Positions 52,826 to 60,123 of a stretch of DNA of 64,000 bases are shown piece by piece; positions within the stretch are counted from its first letter, which is position 1, and each line of letters opens with the position of its first letter. Origin of the DNA: Saprospirales bacterium (GTDB lineage Bacteria; Bacteroidota; Bacteroidia; Chitinophagales; Saprospiraceae). The notes beneath the pieces were generated by a model. It had not been told where the DNA came from, ran no database searches, and saw only the letters and a program-made list of their open reading frames with translations. A program made the translations under genes and the position numbers. Where the stretch lies: the NCBI GenBank assembly GCA_016711045.1, contig JADJTT010000006.1:186001-250000 (forward strand). Reading direction: 5' to 3'.

Positions 52826-53953
52826 TCATAACTCTTTTACAAAAACCCGGCGCCTGCGGTATTCCCGGGGACCGTAATCTTTAAATAAAGCTTGGGAAGC
52901 CTGGTTTTCTTCCAAAACGGGATTGGTATAGACCTTTTTCACCCCGTTTTTTTTGAAAACGGGAATAGTGTTGCCAAAAATAAGCGCATTCAAGCCTTTA
53001 TTTCTCCATTCTTCTACCACCCCGATGAGCAGCAGGTCGACGGTATGGTGAAAGCGACGGGTCCAGAGCAGGTGGAGCAATCCAAAAGGGAAAAGCCGGC
53101 CATTGGCGCGGATTAGCGCTTTGGAAAAAGAGGGCATCATCACGCCATAGCCGATGAGTTGCCCCTCCGCATTTTCGAGTATGGCTAAATATTCAGGAAG
53201 AAGAAAGGCAATATTCTGGGCCAAATAGTGGTCGATCTGTTTATCGGAAATTGGCACGAAGGAAGGCAGCTTTTTATAAGTATCGAGCACCAGATAGAAC
53301 ACCTCTTTGGCCCGTTTTTCAAAGACGGCCTTGCTTCCAATGGGTAGCTGGCGGATACCGAATCTTTCCTCTATAATGGGTTGAAGGCGTTTTAATTTTT
53401 CCGGTATTTCAGCGGGGACCTGTTCTACGACGGACTCAAGGTAGTCGTAAAGCTTATCAAATCCGGCCTCTTCCAGGTGTTTCCGATAATAGGGGAAGTG
53501 GAAAGGGGCGCCCATGGTGCCCAGTTCATCAAATCCTTCAATGGTCATACCTGCGCTTTCAAGGTTGGAATATCCAAGAGGGCCTTTGAGCCGGACAGCG
53601 CCCTGGCCTTTGGCCCAGTCGGCGGCAATCTCGAGAAGCGCCCGGCTGGTCATGGGGTCATCTTCGAATTCCAGCCAGTTGAACCTGGCGTGTTTCTCTC
53701 CTCGTTTCTGGGTTTCCAGATCATTGATGAAACACCCGATCCGGCCCGTAATGCGACCTTCTTTTTCCGCAACCCACAGTTTTTGTACACAATGGGGTAA
53801 AACCGGGTTCTGGTTCCGGTCAAATTGGCTGATCTCCATCCTTTTTATAGGAGGGATCCAGTATGGATGGCCTTTGTAGAGTCGATAGGGGAAATTGACA
53901 AAAGGAATAAGGTCGCTTGACGGATTGATCTCCCGAACACTAACCGAAGCCAT
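52826..53953 (-). CDS. GNAT-like N-acetyltransferase paralogue B
   Basis: 375 residues from the ATG giving MASVSVREINPSSD; an upstream extension has no homology. Layout: INFPYRLYKGHPYWIPP-type start, WVAEKEGRITGRIGCFIND, RFNWLEFEDDPMTSRALLE, VRLKGPLGYSNLESAGM and, near the end, LLLIGVVEEWRNKGLNALIFG, a GNAT-type acetyl-CoA loop. The pattern suggests two GNAT-like folds in one chain. Substrate unknown. It is the downstream member of a tandem pair (64 bp apart), about half identical by eye to paralogue A. Confidence 0.78.
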   Translation of the reverse strand: MASVSVREINPSSDLIPFVNFPYRLYKGHPYWIPPIKRMEISQFDRNQNPVLPHCVQKLWVAEKEGRITGRIGCFINDLETQKRGEKHARFNWLEFEDDPMTSRALLEIAADWAKGQGAVRLKGPLGYSNLESAGMTIEGFDELGTMGAPFHFPYYRKHLEEAGFDKLYDYLESVVEQVPAEIPEKLKRLQPIIEERFGIRQLPIGSKAVFEKRAKEVFYLVLDTYKKLPSFVPISDKQIDHYLAQNIAFLLPEYLAILENAEGQLIGYGVMMPSFSKALIRANGRLFPFGLLHLLWTRRFHHTVDLLLIGVVEEWRNKGLNALIFGNTIPVFKKNGVKKVYTNPVLEENQASQALFKDYGPREYRRRRVFVKEL

Positions 53954-54017
53954 GGCGTTTTCAATTTGGGTGATTGGATTTGGGTAAATTATACATTTTG
54001 AAATTCCCGGGGGGGAA

Positions 54018-55139
54018 TTACAACACCTTTGAAAAAAGACGGCGCCGCCGAAATTCTCTGGGGGCAAAATCTTTGAAAAGGGAAAGGGATGCGAGGTTTT
54101 CTTCCAGTATCGGATTGATTCGCACTTTTCGCACGCCCTGCTTGCTTACCGCGAGAATGGACTTGGCAAAAATAAGCGCGTTCAGCCCTCGGCCCCGCCA
54201 GGCCTCTACCACCCCGATTAATAAAAGGTCTGCCACCTGATGGAACCGCCGGGTCCAAAGTAAGGGGAAGATCCCAAAGGGATACAACTCTCCCTTTGCC
54301 TTCACCATTGCTTCGGAAAAGGAAGGGACAATCAATCCAAAGCCCAACAGATTGCCGTCCTTGTCCCCAACCAGGGAGATGTATTCCGGCTTCAGGAAGG
54401 GCAGGTATTGGTCGATGTAATCATCGATCTGATGATCAGTGAGCGGGACGAATGAGGGAAGGTCTTTGTAGGAACTGGTTACCAAAAAAAAGGATTCGCG
54501 AATCCTTTCCCGCAATTCTTTTTTGCTATTGATCTGGAAGTTTTGGATGCCAAACTTTTTTTCCAGGATGGGCTGTAGTCGTTGCATTTTTTCAGGGACT
54601 TCGTCCGGCGCCTTATCGAGCACTAACTCCAGCCAGTCGGCTAATTTTTCAAAGCCCAGTTGGTCCATGAACTTCCCATAATACGGATAATGGAAGGCTC
54701 CGGATATGGTCCCCAATTCCTCAAATCCTTCCACCGTCATTCCGGAGGGATCGAGATTGGTAAAGCCTACAGGCCCTTTAAAAAGGACGGCGCCTTTAGC
54801 TTTTGCCCAACGTTCAGCTGTTTCCAGCAAGGCACGAGGGATGGCAATATCCTCTTCAAATTCCAACCAGCCAAAGCGGCCGTGCACTTCTCCGCGTGCC
54901 TGGGTTTCCAGGTCATTGATGATCCCTACAATACGCCCAACTACTTTGCCTTTTTTTTCTGCAACCCATAGCTTGGCTTCTGCATGTTCGAAAGAAGGAT
55001 TTTTGGCCGGAGTGAAATGCCGGACCTCCCCCCGCTTGAGCGGAGGGATCCAATAGGGGCAATTTTTATAGAGCCGATACGGGAAATCAATAAACGGTTT
55101 AATCTTTCGGATATCATTTATTTCGCGTACCTGGATCAT
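54018..55139 (-). CDS. GNAT-like N-acetyltransferase paralogue A
   Basis: 373 residues, same architecture as its neighbour: MIQVREINDIRKIKPFID, FPYRLYKNCPYWIPPLKRGE, WVAEKKGKVVGRIVGIIND, GRFGWLEFEEDIAIPRALLE, LFKGPVGFTNLDPSGM and the C-terminal LLLIGVVEAWRGRGLNALIF. Members of this group are usually annotated hypothetical or GNAT; an R/G-x-x-G-like loop (EAWRGRGLNAL) for acetyl-CoA is visible. The duplication is old enough for broad divergence but the motifs are shared, so both are likely active. Confidence 0.78.
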   Translation of the reverse strand: MIQVREINDIRKIKPFIDFPYRLYKNCPYWIPPLKRGEVRHFTPAKNPSFEHAEAKLWVAEKKGKVVGRIVGIINDLETQARGEVHGRFGWLEFEEDIAIPRALLETAERWAKAKGAVLFKGPVGFTNLDPSGMTVEGFEELGTISGAFHYPYYGKFMDQLGFEKLADWLELVLDKAPDEVPEKMQRLQPILEKKFGIQNFQINSKKELRERIRESFFLVTSSYKDLPSFVPLTDHQIDDYIDQYLPFLKPEYISLVGDKDGNLLGFGLIVPSFSEAMVKAKGELYPFGIFPLLWTRRFHQVADLLLIGVVEAWRGRGLNALIFAKSILAVSKQGVRKVRINPILEENLASLSLFKDFAPREFRRRRLFSKVL

Positions 55140-55258
55140 GAAGGCATTTTTTCTTGTTATACTAAGGGAGGATTGTTCGTGGGCTTAAAATAAGAAACTT
55201 CCCTCCTAAAAGTATCATTCAGGTGCTATTTTGCCGAAGTTTTTAACCCATCATTATT

Positions 55259-56518
55259 ATGTATCGATATTGTATTTTTTTCCTGATATTTCTCCTGCAC
55301 GGCAGTTTCAGTACAGCACAGGAACTCAAGACCAATCGTTCCGACCAATTGGATAAACCCTATTTAATACTCATTTCCCTGGATGGGTTCCGGTACGATT
55401 ACGTCGAGCGGTTTAACCCACCTCATTTGAATGCGCTCATTCGCGAAGGAGCCCAGGCGGAGTCGTTGATCCCTTGTTTTCCTTCGAAAACCTTTCCCAA
55501 TCATTATTCAATTGCTACAGGCATGCGCCCCATGCAGCATCGACTTATAGGGAATACGTTTTACGATGCTAAAAAGCAAAAGATGTACTCCATCTCGAAA
55601 AGGGAGGTGGTGCAGGATGGCAGTTGGTATGCCGGGACGCCCATTTGGGTGAATGCCGAACAACAAGGCATGGTTTCGGCCAGCTATTTCTTCGTAGGAT
55701 CAGAGGCTGATATCAAAGGTGTGAAGCCTACTTACTATTTCCCGTACGATGGATCGGTACCCAATTCCCGCCGGGTCGATCAGGTGCTTGATTGGCTGCG
55801 TTTGCCTGCCGGAAACCGGCCACATATGATCACTGCCTATTTTTCCGACATGGATGATGCCGGGCACCGGTATGGTCCTAACAACGATGAAGAACTGAGT
55901 AAGGCGCTCCTGCAGTTGGATGAAGAACTGGGCAGGCTTTTCGACGGAGTCCGTGCGCTGGATATTCCGGTGAATATTGTCGTGGTATCAGATCATGGGA
56001 TGGCGGAAGTGCAACTGGACCAGTTGCTCCCGATCGAACCGCTGGAATCAGAATCGGAATACTTGTTGGCAAGCGAAGGGGCTCTCTTGCATATTTACCT
56101 GAAAGAAGGCGTAGATGCCGATGCGGTTTGCCAACGCCTTCAGCGCCTGGAATGGGCTGACCACTATTCCGTATGCAAAGCGACAGAATTTCCTTATTAC
56201 CTGGGCCCCAAACTGGATCCCAGGGTGGGCGATATACTCGTCATGCCGGATTTTCCCTACTATTTCACGTGGGCCCGCACCATGGCTTTTTTAAAAAGCA
56301 CCAATCGAACTAAAATGGGAGAGCATGGCTACACGCCAGCTTATCAGGATATGCACGGCATTTTATATGCCTGGGGCCCTGCGTTCAAGGCCGGAGCAAA
56401 AGTGGGGTCTGTAGAAAATATACATATTTACCCCCTGATTTGTGAGATCCTGGATTTGCCGATCCCGCCGGAAGTGGAGGGCAATTTGGAGGTACTGAAG
56501 CCATTGTTGGCCGAATAA
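55259..56518 (+). CDS. Nucleotide pyrophosphatase/phosphodiesterase (NPP, alkaline-phosphatase superfamily)
   Basis: 419 residues; signal peptide to about residue 20 (FSTAQ). Metal site: Asp in ILISLDGFRYDYVE, nucleophile Thr in PSKTFPNHYSIATG, Asp/His in YFSDMDDAGHRYGPN and VVSDHGMAEV, and His in KMGEHGYTPAY. These match the bimetallic NPP family that hydrolyses phosphodiester or pyrophosphate bonds of nucleotides or lipids. Length is typical for the catalytic domain alone. It is secreted to the periplasm or surface. Substrate unknown. A terminator follows at once. Confidence 0.92.
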   Translation: MYRYCIFFLIFLLHGSFSTAQELKTNRSDQLDKPYLILISLDGFRYDYVERFNPPHLNALIREGAQAESLIPCFPSKTFPNHYSIATGMRPMQHRLIGNTFYDAKKQKMYSISKREVVQDGSWYAGTPIWVNAEQQGMVSASYFFVGSEADIKGVKPTYYFPYDGSVPNSRRVDQVLDWLRLPAGNRPHMITAYFSDMDDAGHRYGPNNDEELSKALLQLDEELGRLFDGVRALDIPVNIVVVSDHGMAEVQLDQLLPIEPLESESEYLLASEGALLHIYLKEGVDADAVCQRLQRLEWADHYSVCKATEFPYYLGPKLDPRVGDILVMPDFPYYFTWARTMAFLKSTNRTKMGEHGYTPAYQDMHGILYAWGPAFKAGAKVGSVENIHIYPLICEILDLPIPPEVEGNLEVLKPLLAE

Positions 56519-56551
56519 AAAAAGCCCCGAAGCATAGCTTCAAGGCTTTTT
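56517..56551 (+). terminator. Terminator after the NPP gene
   Basis: AAAAAGCCCCGAAGC and GCTTCAAGGCTTTTT form a stem with two mismatches and A/T flanks; usable on both strands. On the minus strand it also ends the GIY-YIG array and differs from the terminators inside the array. Confidence 0.75.
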
Positions 56552-56558
56552 AAAATTG

Positions 56559-56614
56559 CGCCCCAGGTAGGATTCGAACCTACCCCCGATAGCTATCGGG
56601 GTACGGATTAACAG
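56559..56614 (-). pseudogene. tRNA-Asn 3'-half fragment with an inserted palindrome, unit 1
   Basis: On the minus strand CTGTTAATCCGTA (anticodon loop and 3' anticodon stem) is followed by CCCCGATAGCTATCGGGG in place of the GGTC of the intact gene, then GTAGGTTCGAATCCTAC (T arm) and CTGGGGCG (acceptor and discriminator). The 5' half, D arm and 5' acceptor strand are absent, so it cannot give a normal tRNA. The TAA here is the stop of the GIY-YIG ORF. Confidence 0.9.
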
Positions 56615-56904
56615 GCGCGTGGCGGAAACCGGTGTTTAAGTCGGAGAATAATGTGCGGAAATTTCTTGAGGTTGTGGATGAAAGTCCGGCTTTTCATTTT
56701 CTTGATATGGCGTTCGATGGCAAGTGCCTGGTGCCAGTCGATGCAGTGGGAGTAGAAGAACAAAGACCATGGAATGCCTTTAGCGGAAAAGCTACCTGGA
56801 TAAATGGCGTCATTATGTTGCTGGAGGCGGGAAAAAGGATCGTCAGCAGCACCGATATAAAAACGATCGAGCTTGGTTGAATAAAGGATGTAAACACAAG
56901 GCAT
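56608..56904 (-). CDS. GIY-YIG nuclease family protein, copy 1
   Basis: 98 residues. The GIY-YIG core is complete: VYIL (GIY strand), FYIG (YIG strand), Arg in SRLQQHN, and the catalytic Glu in ALAIERHIKKMK followed by the usual SRTFI helix. It resembles small UPF0213/UvrC-N-like single-domain nucleases common in Bacteroidota; the biological substrate of this group is not established. The last residue Cys (TGT) and stop TAA are provided by tRNA-Asn anticodon-loop sequence. The protein is identical to copies 2 and 3. It is the terminal copy of the array. Confidence 0.9.
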   Translation of the reverse strand: MPCVYILYSTKLDRFYIGAADDPFSRLQQHNDAIYPGSFSAKGIPWSLFFYSHCIDWHQALAIERHIKKMKSRTFIHNLKKFPHIILRLKHRFPPRAC

Positions 56905-56947
56905 GGGAGAAAGGCATAAAAAGGTATTTAGAATGTCCTTGTGAGAA

Positions 56948-56986
56948 AAAAGCCATTACCCTCCAAACAGGAAGATAATGGCTTTT
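56948..56986 (-). terminator. Array terminator, unit 1
   Basis: AAAAGCCATTA pairs perfectly with TAATGGCTTTT. On the minus strand it follows the tRNA fragment of unit 2 and precedes copy 1 of the GIY-YIG gene; a T run follows. Confidence 0.85.
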
Positions 56987-56993
56987 AAAATTG

Positions 56994-57048
56994 CGCCCCA
57001 GGTAGGATTCGAACCTACCCCGATAGCTATCGGGGTACGGATTAACAG
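56994..57048 (-). pseudogene. tRNA-Asn 3'-half fragment with an inserted palindrome, unit 2
   Basis: Same structure as unit 1 but the palindrome has lost one C on one flank (plus strand CCCGATAGCTATCGGGG). T arm and acceptor strand are unchanged. No 5' half. Confidence 0.9.
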
Positions 57049-57338
57049 GCACGGGGCGGAAACCGGTGTTTAAGTCGGAGAATAATGTGCGGAAATTTCT
57101 TGAGGTTGTGGATGAAAGTCCGGCTTTTCATTTTCTTGATATGGCGTTCAATGGCAAGTGCCTGGTGCCAGTCGATGCAGTGGGAGTAGAAGAACAAAGA
57201 CCATGGAATGCCTTTAGCGGAAAAGCTACCTGGATAAATGGCGTCATTATGTTGCTGGAGGCGGGAAAAAGGATCGTCAGCAGCACCGATATAAAAACGA
57301 TCGAGCTTGGTTGAATAAAGGATGTAAACACAAGGCAT
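57042..57338 (-). CDS. GIY-YIG nuclease family protein, copy 2
   Basis: 98 residues, identical in protein to copies 1 and 3. Its DNA differs from copy 3 at two codons near the end (Pro CCC for CCA, Arg CGT for CGC), both silent. Indels of one base lie just outside the ORF at each side. Catalytic residues (Tyr pair, Arg, Glu) are intact. The absence of any amino-acid change among the copies is compatible with selection on the protein but could also reflect very recent copying. Confidence 0.9.
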   Translation of the reverse strand: MPCVYILYSTKLDRFYIGAADDPFSRLQQHNDAIYPGSFSAKGIPWSLFFYSHCIDWHQALAIERHIKKMKSRTFIHNLKKFPHIILRLKHRFPPRAC

Positions 57339-57382
57339 GGGAGAAAGGCATAAAAAAGGTATTTAGAATGTCCTTGTGAGAA

Positions 57383-57421
57383 AAAAGCCATTACCCTCCA
57401 AACAGGAAGATAATGGCTTTT
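57383..57421 (-). terminator. Array terminator, unit 2
   Basis: The same perfect stem AAAAGCCATTA/TAATGGCTTTT as in the other units, after the tRNA fragment of unit 3 in minus-strand order. Confidence 0.85.
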
Positions 57422-57428
57422 AAAATTG

Positions 57429-57484
57429 CGCCCCAGGTAGGATTCGAACCTACCCCCGATAGCTATCGGGGTACGGATTAACAG
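57429..57484 (-). pseudogene. tRNA-Asn 3'-half fragment with an inserted palindrome, unit 3
   Basis: Identical to the unit 1 fragment. It is the nearest one to the intact tRNA-Asn, separated from it by the GIY-YIG copy 3 and the terminator. Confidence 0.9.
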
Positions 57485-57774
57485 GCGCGTGGCGGAAACC
57501 GGTGTTTAAGTCGGAGAATAATGTGCGGAAATTTCTTGAGGTTGTGGATGAAAGTCCGGCTTTTCATTTTCTTGATATGGCGTTCAATGGCAAGTGCCTG
57601 GTGCCAGTCGATGCAGTGGGAGTAGAAGAACAAAGACCATGGAATGCCTTTAGCGGAAAAGCTACCTGGATAAATGGCGTCATTATGTTGCTGGAGGCGG
57701 GAAAAAGGATCGTCAGCAGCACCGATATAAAAACGATCGAGCTTGGTTGAATAAAGGATGTAAACACAAGGCAT
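57478..57774 (-). CDS. GIY-YIG nuclease family protein, copy 3
   Basis: 98 residues, same protein as the other copies; one silent difference (Ile ATT for ATC) from copy 1. It is the first copy downstream of the intact tRNA-Asn on the same strand, with the tRNA terminator between, so it needs its own promoter or readthrough. I see no clear TAnnTTTG box in the ~45 bp between terminator and ATG. As in the other copies, the ORF ends on CTGTTAATCC of the tRNA fragment. Confidence 0.9.
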   Translation of the reverse strand: MPCVYILYSTKLDRFYIGAADDPFSRLQQHNDAIYPGSFSAKGIPWSLFFYSHCIDWHQALAIERHIKKMKSRTFIHNLKKFPHIILRLKHRFPPRAC

Positions 57775-57817
57775 GGGAGAAAGGCATAAAAAGGTATTTA
57801 GAATGTCCTTGTGAGAA

Positions 57818-57856
57818 AAAAGCCATTACCCTCCAAACAGGAAGATAATGGCTTTT
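57818..57856 (-). terminator. Terminator of tRNA-Asn (array unit 3)
   Basis: AAAAGCCATTA/TAATGGCTTTT hairpin, 7 bp after the tRNA-Asn 3' end on the minus strand, followed by a T run. This looks like the original tRNA terminator, carried into each unit. Confidence 0.88.
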
Positions 57857-57863
57857 AAAATTG

Positions 57864-57937
57864 CGCCCCAGGTAGGATTCGAACCTACGACCTACGGATT
57901 AACAGTCCGGCGCTCTAACCGACTGAGCTACTGAGGC
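57864..57937 (-). tRNA. tRNA-Asn (anticodon GTT)
   Basis: 74 bases on the minus strand. Acceptor GCCTCAG/CTGGGGC with one T-G pair, D stem GCTC/GAGC, anticodon loop CTGTTAA (GTT), T arm GTAGG-TTCGAAT-CCTAC, discriminator G. The first anticodon-stem pair is a C-T mismatch. CCA is not encoded. A full promoter lies upstream and a terminator downstream. It is the source of the three 3'-half fragments in the array. Confidence 0.96.
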
Positions 57938-57965
57938 AAAAATGCCCTTTCTTTCAAAGGCGAGG

Positions 57966-57996
57966 CAAATTTAGATCATTTCCTTATTTTGCGCAA
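57966..57996 (-). promoter_or_regulatory. tRNA-Asn promoter (TTG, 20 bp, TAAATTTG)
   Basis: On the minus strand TTG (57994-57996) is exactly 20 bp from TAAATTTG (57966-57973), the best match to the Bacteroidota promoter consensus in the window. The -7 box ends 28 bp before the tRNA 5' end. Confidence 0.78.
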
Positions 57997-58099
57997 TCTT
58001 TGCAAAGAAATTATTTTTTTTATAACCAGCTCCTGGTGCAAAAAGCAGGAGGATTCGGAAAAAGTTCCCGTAATTCGCAGGTAAAACCCGTTGGATCAC

Positions 58100-59020
58100 A
58101 TGAGTTTAATGACTGTAGGCACTGTCGCCTTCGACAGTATCGAAACCCCCTGGGGGAAAGCGGAGCGCATTGTGGGAGGCGCCGCTACGTATATTTCCCT
58201 TGCCGCTTCCTATTTCAGCCGTCCGGTACATTTGGTTTCTGTAATAGGGGACGATTTTCCACAAGTGGAGTTGGAACACATGCAAAGCAAAGGGGTGGAT
58301 CTGGAGGGGCTACAGGTGCGCAACGGAGAACGCTCTTTTTTTTGGGCCGGTCGCTATCACGACAACATGAATTCGCGCGACACGCTCGATACACAACTGA
58401 ACGTCCTGGCCGGGTTTGATCCCTTGCTGCCGGAACGCTTTCGCCGCCCGGACTTTTTAATGCTCGGCAATTTGACGCCTGCCGTACAGCAGCGGGTACT
58501 CGACCAGCTCGAACAACGCCCCAGGCTGGTCGTGCTCGACACGATGAACTTCTGGATGGATACGGCGCTGGACGCACTTCTCCATGTGATCGGGCAGATC
58601 GATGTATTGATGATCAACGACGAAGAAGCCCGGCAGTTGTCCGGCGAGCATTCGCTGGTAAAAGCTTCGGAAAAGATCCTCAAAATGGGTCCCAGCACAC
58701 TCGTTATCAAAAAAGGAGAGCATGGCGCGCTGTTGTTTTTTGGAGATTCCATCTTTTTTGCGCCTGCACTGCCTCTAGCCGAGGTGTTCGATCCCACCGG
58801 TGCAGGCGATACGTTTGCAGGTGGGTTTGTGGGATACCTGGCGCAAACCGGCGACCTTTCTTTTGAGAATATGAAACGGGCCGTGATCTATGGCTCTGCA
58901 ATGGCCTCTTTCTGCGTGGAACGCTTCGGCATTGAACGATTGAAAGACCTGACGGATATTGAGATCAAAAAACGGGTGGAAAGATTTGTCAACCTGGTCA
59001 ATTTTGATGCCCAGCTTTAA
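58100..59020 (+). CDS. PfkB-family carbohydrate/nucleoside kinase
   Basis: 306 residues from the ATG giving MSLMTVGTVAFDSIETP; a TTG three codons earlier is possible. Ribokinase fold: VGGAATYISLAASYF substrate region, INDEEARQLSGEHSL, LVIKKGEHGALLF and the signature DPTGAGDTFAGGFVGYLA with the catalytic Asp and the anion hole GAGD. Sugar substrate unknown; adenosine-kinase-like members are common in Bacteroidota. It ends 19 bp from the convergent rlmN stop. Confidence 0.92.
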   Translation: MSLMTVGTVAFDSIETPWGKAERIVGGAATYISLAASYFSRPVHLVSVIGDDFPQVELEHMQSKGVDLEGLQVRNGERSFFWAGRYHDNMNSRDTLDTQLNVLAGFDPLLPERFRRPDFLMLGNLTPAVQQRVLDQLEQRPRLVVLDTMNFWMDTALDALLHVIGQIDVLMINDEEARQLSGEHSLVKASEKILKMGPSTLVIKKGEHGALLFFGDSIFFAPALPLAEVFDPTGAGDTFAGGFVGYLAQTGDLSFENMKRAVIYGSAMASFCVERFGIERLKDLTDIEIKKRVERFVNLVNFDAQL

Positions 59021-59039
59021 TAAAAAAGCCTCTTTTCTT

Positions 59040-60092
59040 TTATTGTTTATTGGCCAATTGCCCGCAGGCCGCATCGATATCCTTGCCCCGGCTACGGCGC
59101 ACCGTGACCATGATCCCTTCCTTTCGCAGGTAGGCTGCAAACTGGTCGATACGCGTTTCATCCGCCTTCTCAAACAAAACTCCATCGACAGGGTTGTATT
59201 CGATGATATTGACGCGCACCGGATAGCGCCTGCACAATCGTGTCAGGTTGGCGGCATCCCGAAGGCTATCGTTAAAATCCCGGAATGCGATATACTCGTA
59301 ACTGATGCGGTTTTTGGTCTTTTGGTAGAAATAGTCGATAGCGTCTACCAGCGATGCGAGGTCATTTTGCTCGTTAATGGGCATGATCTCGTTGCGCTTG
59401 GTATCATCGGCCGCGTGGAGCGAAAGTGCCAGATTGAACTTCACCCCGTCGTCAGCCATCTTCCGGATCATCTTGGCAATGCCTGCGGTACTGACGGTAA
59501 TGCGCCGTGGCGACATATTCAGTCCGTCAGGAGCCGTGATGCGGTCGATACTTTCCAGGACACTGGAGTAGGCCAGGAGCGGTTCGCCCATTCCCATAAA
59601 GACGATATTGGTCAGCGGATGTTCGAACGTTTCTAGCGATTGTTGGTTGACGAGCACGACCTGGTCATAGATCTCTGCCGGGTCGAGGTTGCGCACGCGC
59701 TTCATCTGGCCGGTGGCGCAGAAGGAACAGGTCAGGCTACATCCCACCTGGCAGGATACGCAAACCGTGAATCGGTTTTCGTCGGGCACGGGGATGAGCA
59801 CTGATTCGACCAAATGGCCATCATGCAGGCGGAAGCGCGTCTTGATCGTGCCGTCATGACTGCGCTGCACCTTGTCTTCGACGATCGCCTGGATGAGGAA
59901 TTGGGCTTGTAGCTGCTCCCTCAAAGGTTTTGACAGGTTGCTCATCTCCTCGAAAGACCGTACCCCCTTTTTCCAAAGCCATTCCCATACCTGCCGGGCG
60001 CGGAACTTCTTTTCCCCCAGGTTTTCCATGACAGCCTCCAGGTCGGGAAGACTGCATTTTCGAATGTCCAGTTTTGCGGTGGTGTCGATCAT
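59040..60092 (-). CDS. rlmN: Dual-specificity 23S rRNA/tRNA (adenine-C2) methyltransferase RlmN
   Basis: 350 residues from the ATG giving MIDTTAKLDIRK; the frame extends into the previous gene without homology. Radical-SAM cluster Cys-x3-Cys-x2-Cys in CSLTCSFCATGQM, preceded by VCVSCQVG; GMGEPLLAYSSVLE, SPRRITVSTAGI and LSLHAADDTKRNEIMPIN fit; the methyl-accepting Cys region is near the C-terminus. It methylates A2503 in 23S rRNA and A37 in some tRNAs. It follows a histidine kinase gene by 31 bp. Confidence 0.96.
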   Translation of the reverse strand: MIDTTAKLDIRKCSLPDLEAVMENLGEKKFRARQVWEWLWKKGVRSFEEMSNLSKPLREQLQAQFLIQAIVEDKVQRSHDGTIKTRFRLHDGHLVESVLIPVPDENRFTVCVSCQVGCSLTCSFCATGQMKRVRNLDPAEIYDQVVLVNQQSLETFEHPLTNIVFMGMGEPLLAYSSVLESIDRITAPDGLNMSPRRITVSTAGIAKMIRKMADDGVKFNLALSLHAADDTKRNEIMPINEQNDLASLVDAIDYFYQKTKNRISYEYIAFRDFNDSLRDAANLTRLCRRYPVRVNIIEYNPVDGVLFEKADETRIDQFAAYLRKEGIMVTVRRSRGKDIDAACGQLANKQ

Positions 60093-60123
60093 AATGAAAA
60101 TAACAAATAAAGCGCTGTTTGGA

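Larger units (their letters stand above)
56552..57856. repeat. Three tandem 435-bp units (GIY-YIG gene + tRNA-Asn 3' half + terminator)
   Basis: Units begin at 56552, 56987 and 57422 and each is 435 bp, the third abutting the intact tRNA-Asn. Units 1 and 3 differ at a single base; unit 2 has two further substitutions, one deletion in the palindrome's C run and one insertion in an A run. On the minus strand each unit is: terminator, GIY-YIG ORF, tRNA-Asn fragment with a palindrome in its variable region. The three coding substitutions are all synonymous. The near identity points to recent amplification or gene conversion. Confidence 0.95.

Noticed and set aside
56559..57484. Functional tRNA-Asn copies in the array
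   Set aside because: Each fragment lacks the 5' acceptor strand, D arm and 5' anticodon strand, and the upstream nuclease-coding sequence cannot pair to replace them.
56552..57856. CRISPR array
   Set aside because: The repeated units are 435 bp, nearly identical throughout, and contain an ORF and tRNA fragment; there are no short repeats with unique spacers.
57422..57937. Group I intron with a homing endonuclease in tRNA-Asn
   Set aside because: The tRNA-Asn gene is uninterrupted and no intron core or 5' exon lies before the nuclease ORF; only 3' halves are repeated.
58000..58419. 139-codon plus-strand frame overlapping the PfkB kinase start
   Set aside because: It overlaps the kinase in another frame and has no motif; the kinase frame carries the ribokinase signature.
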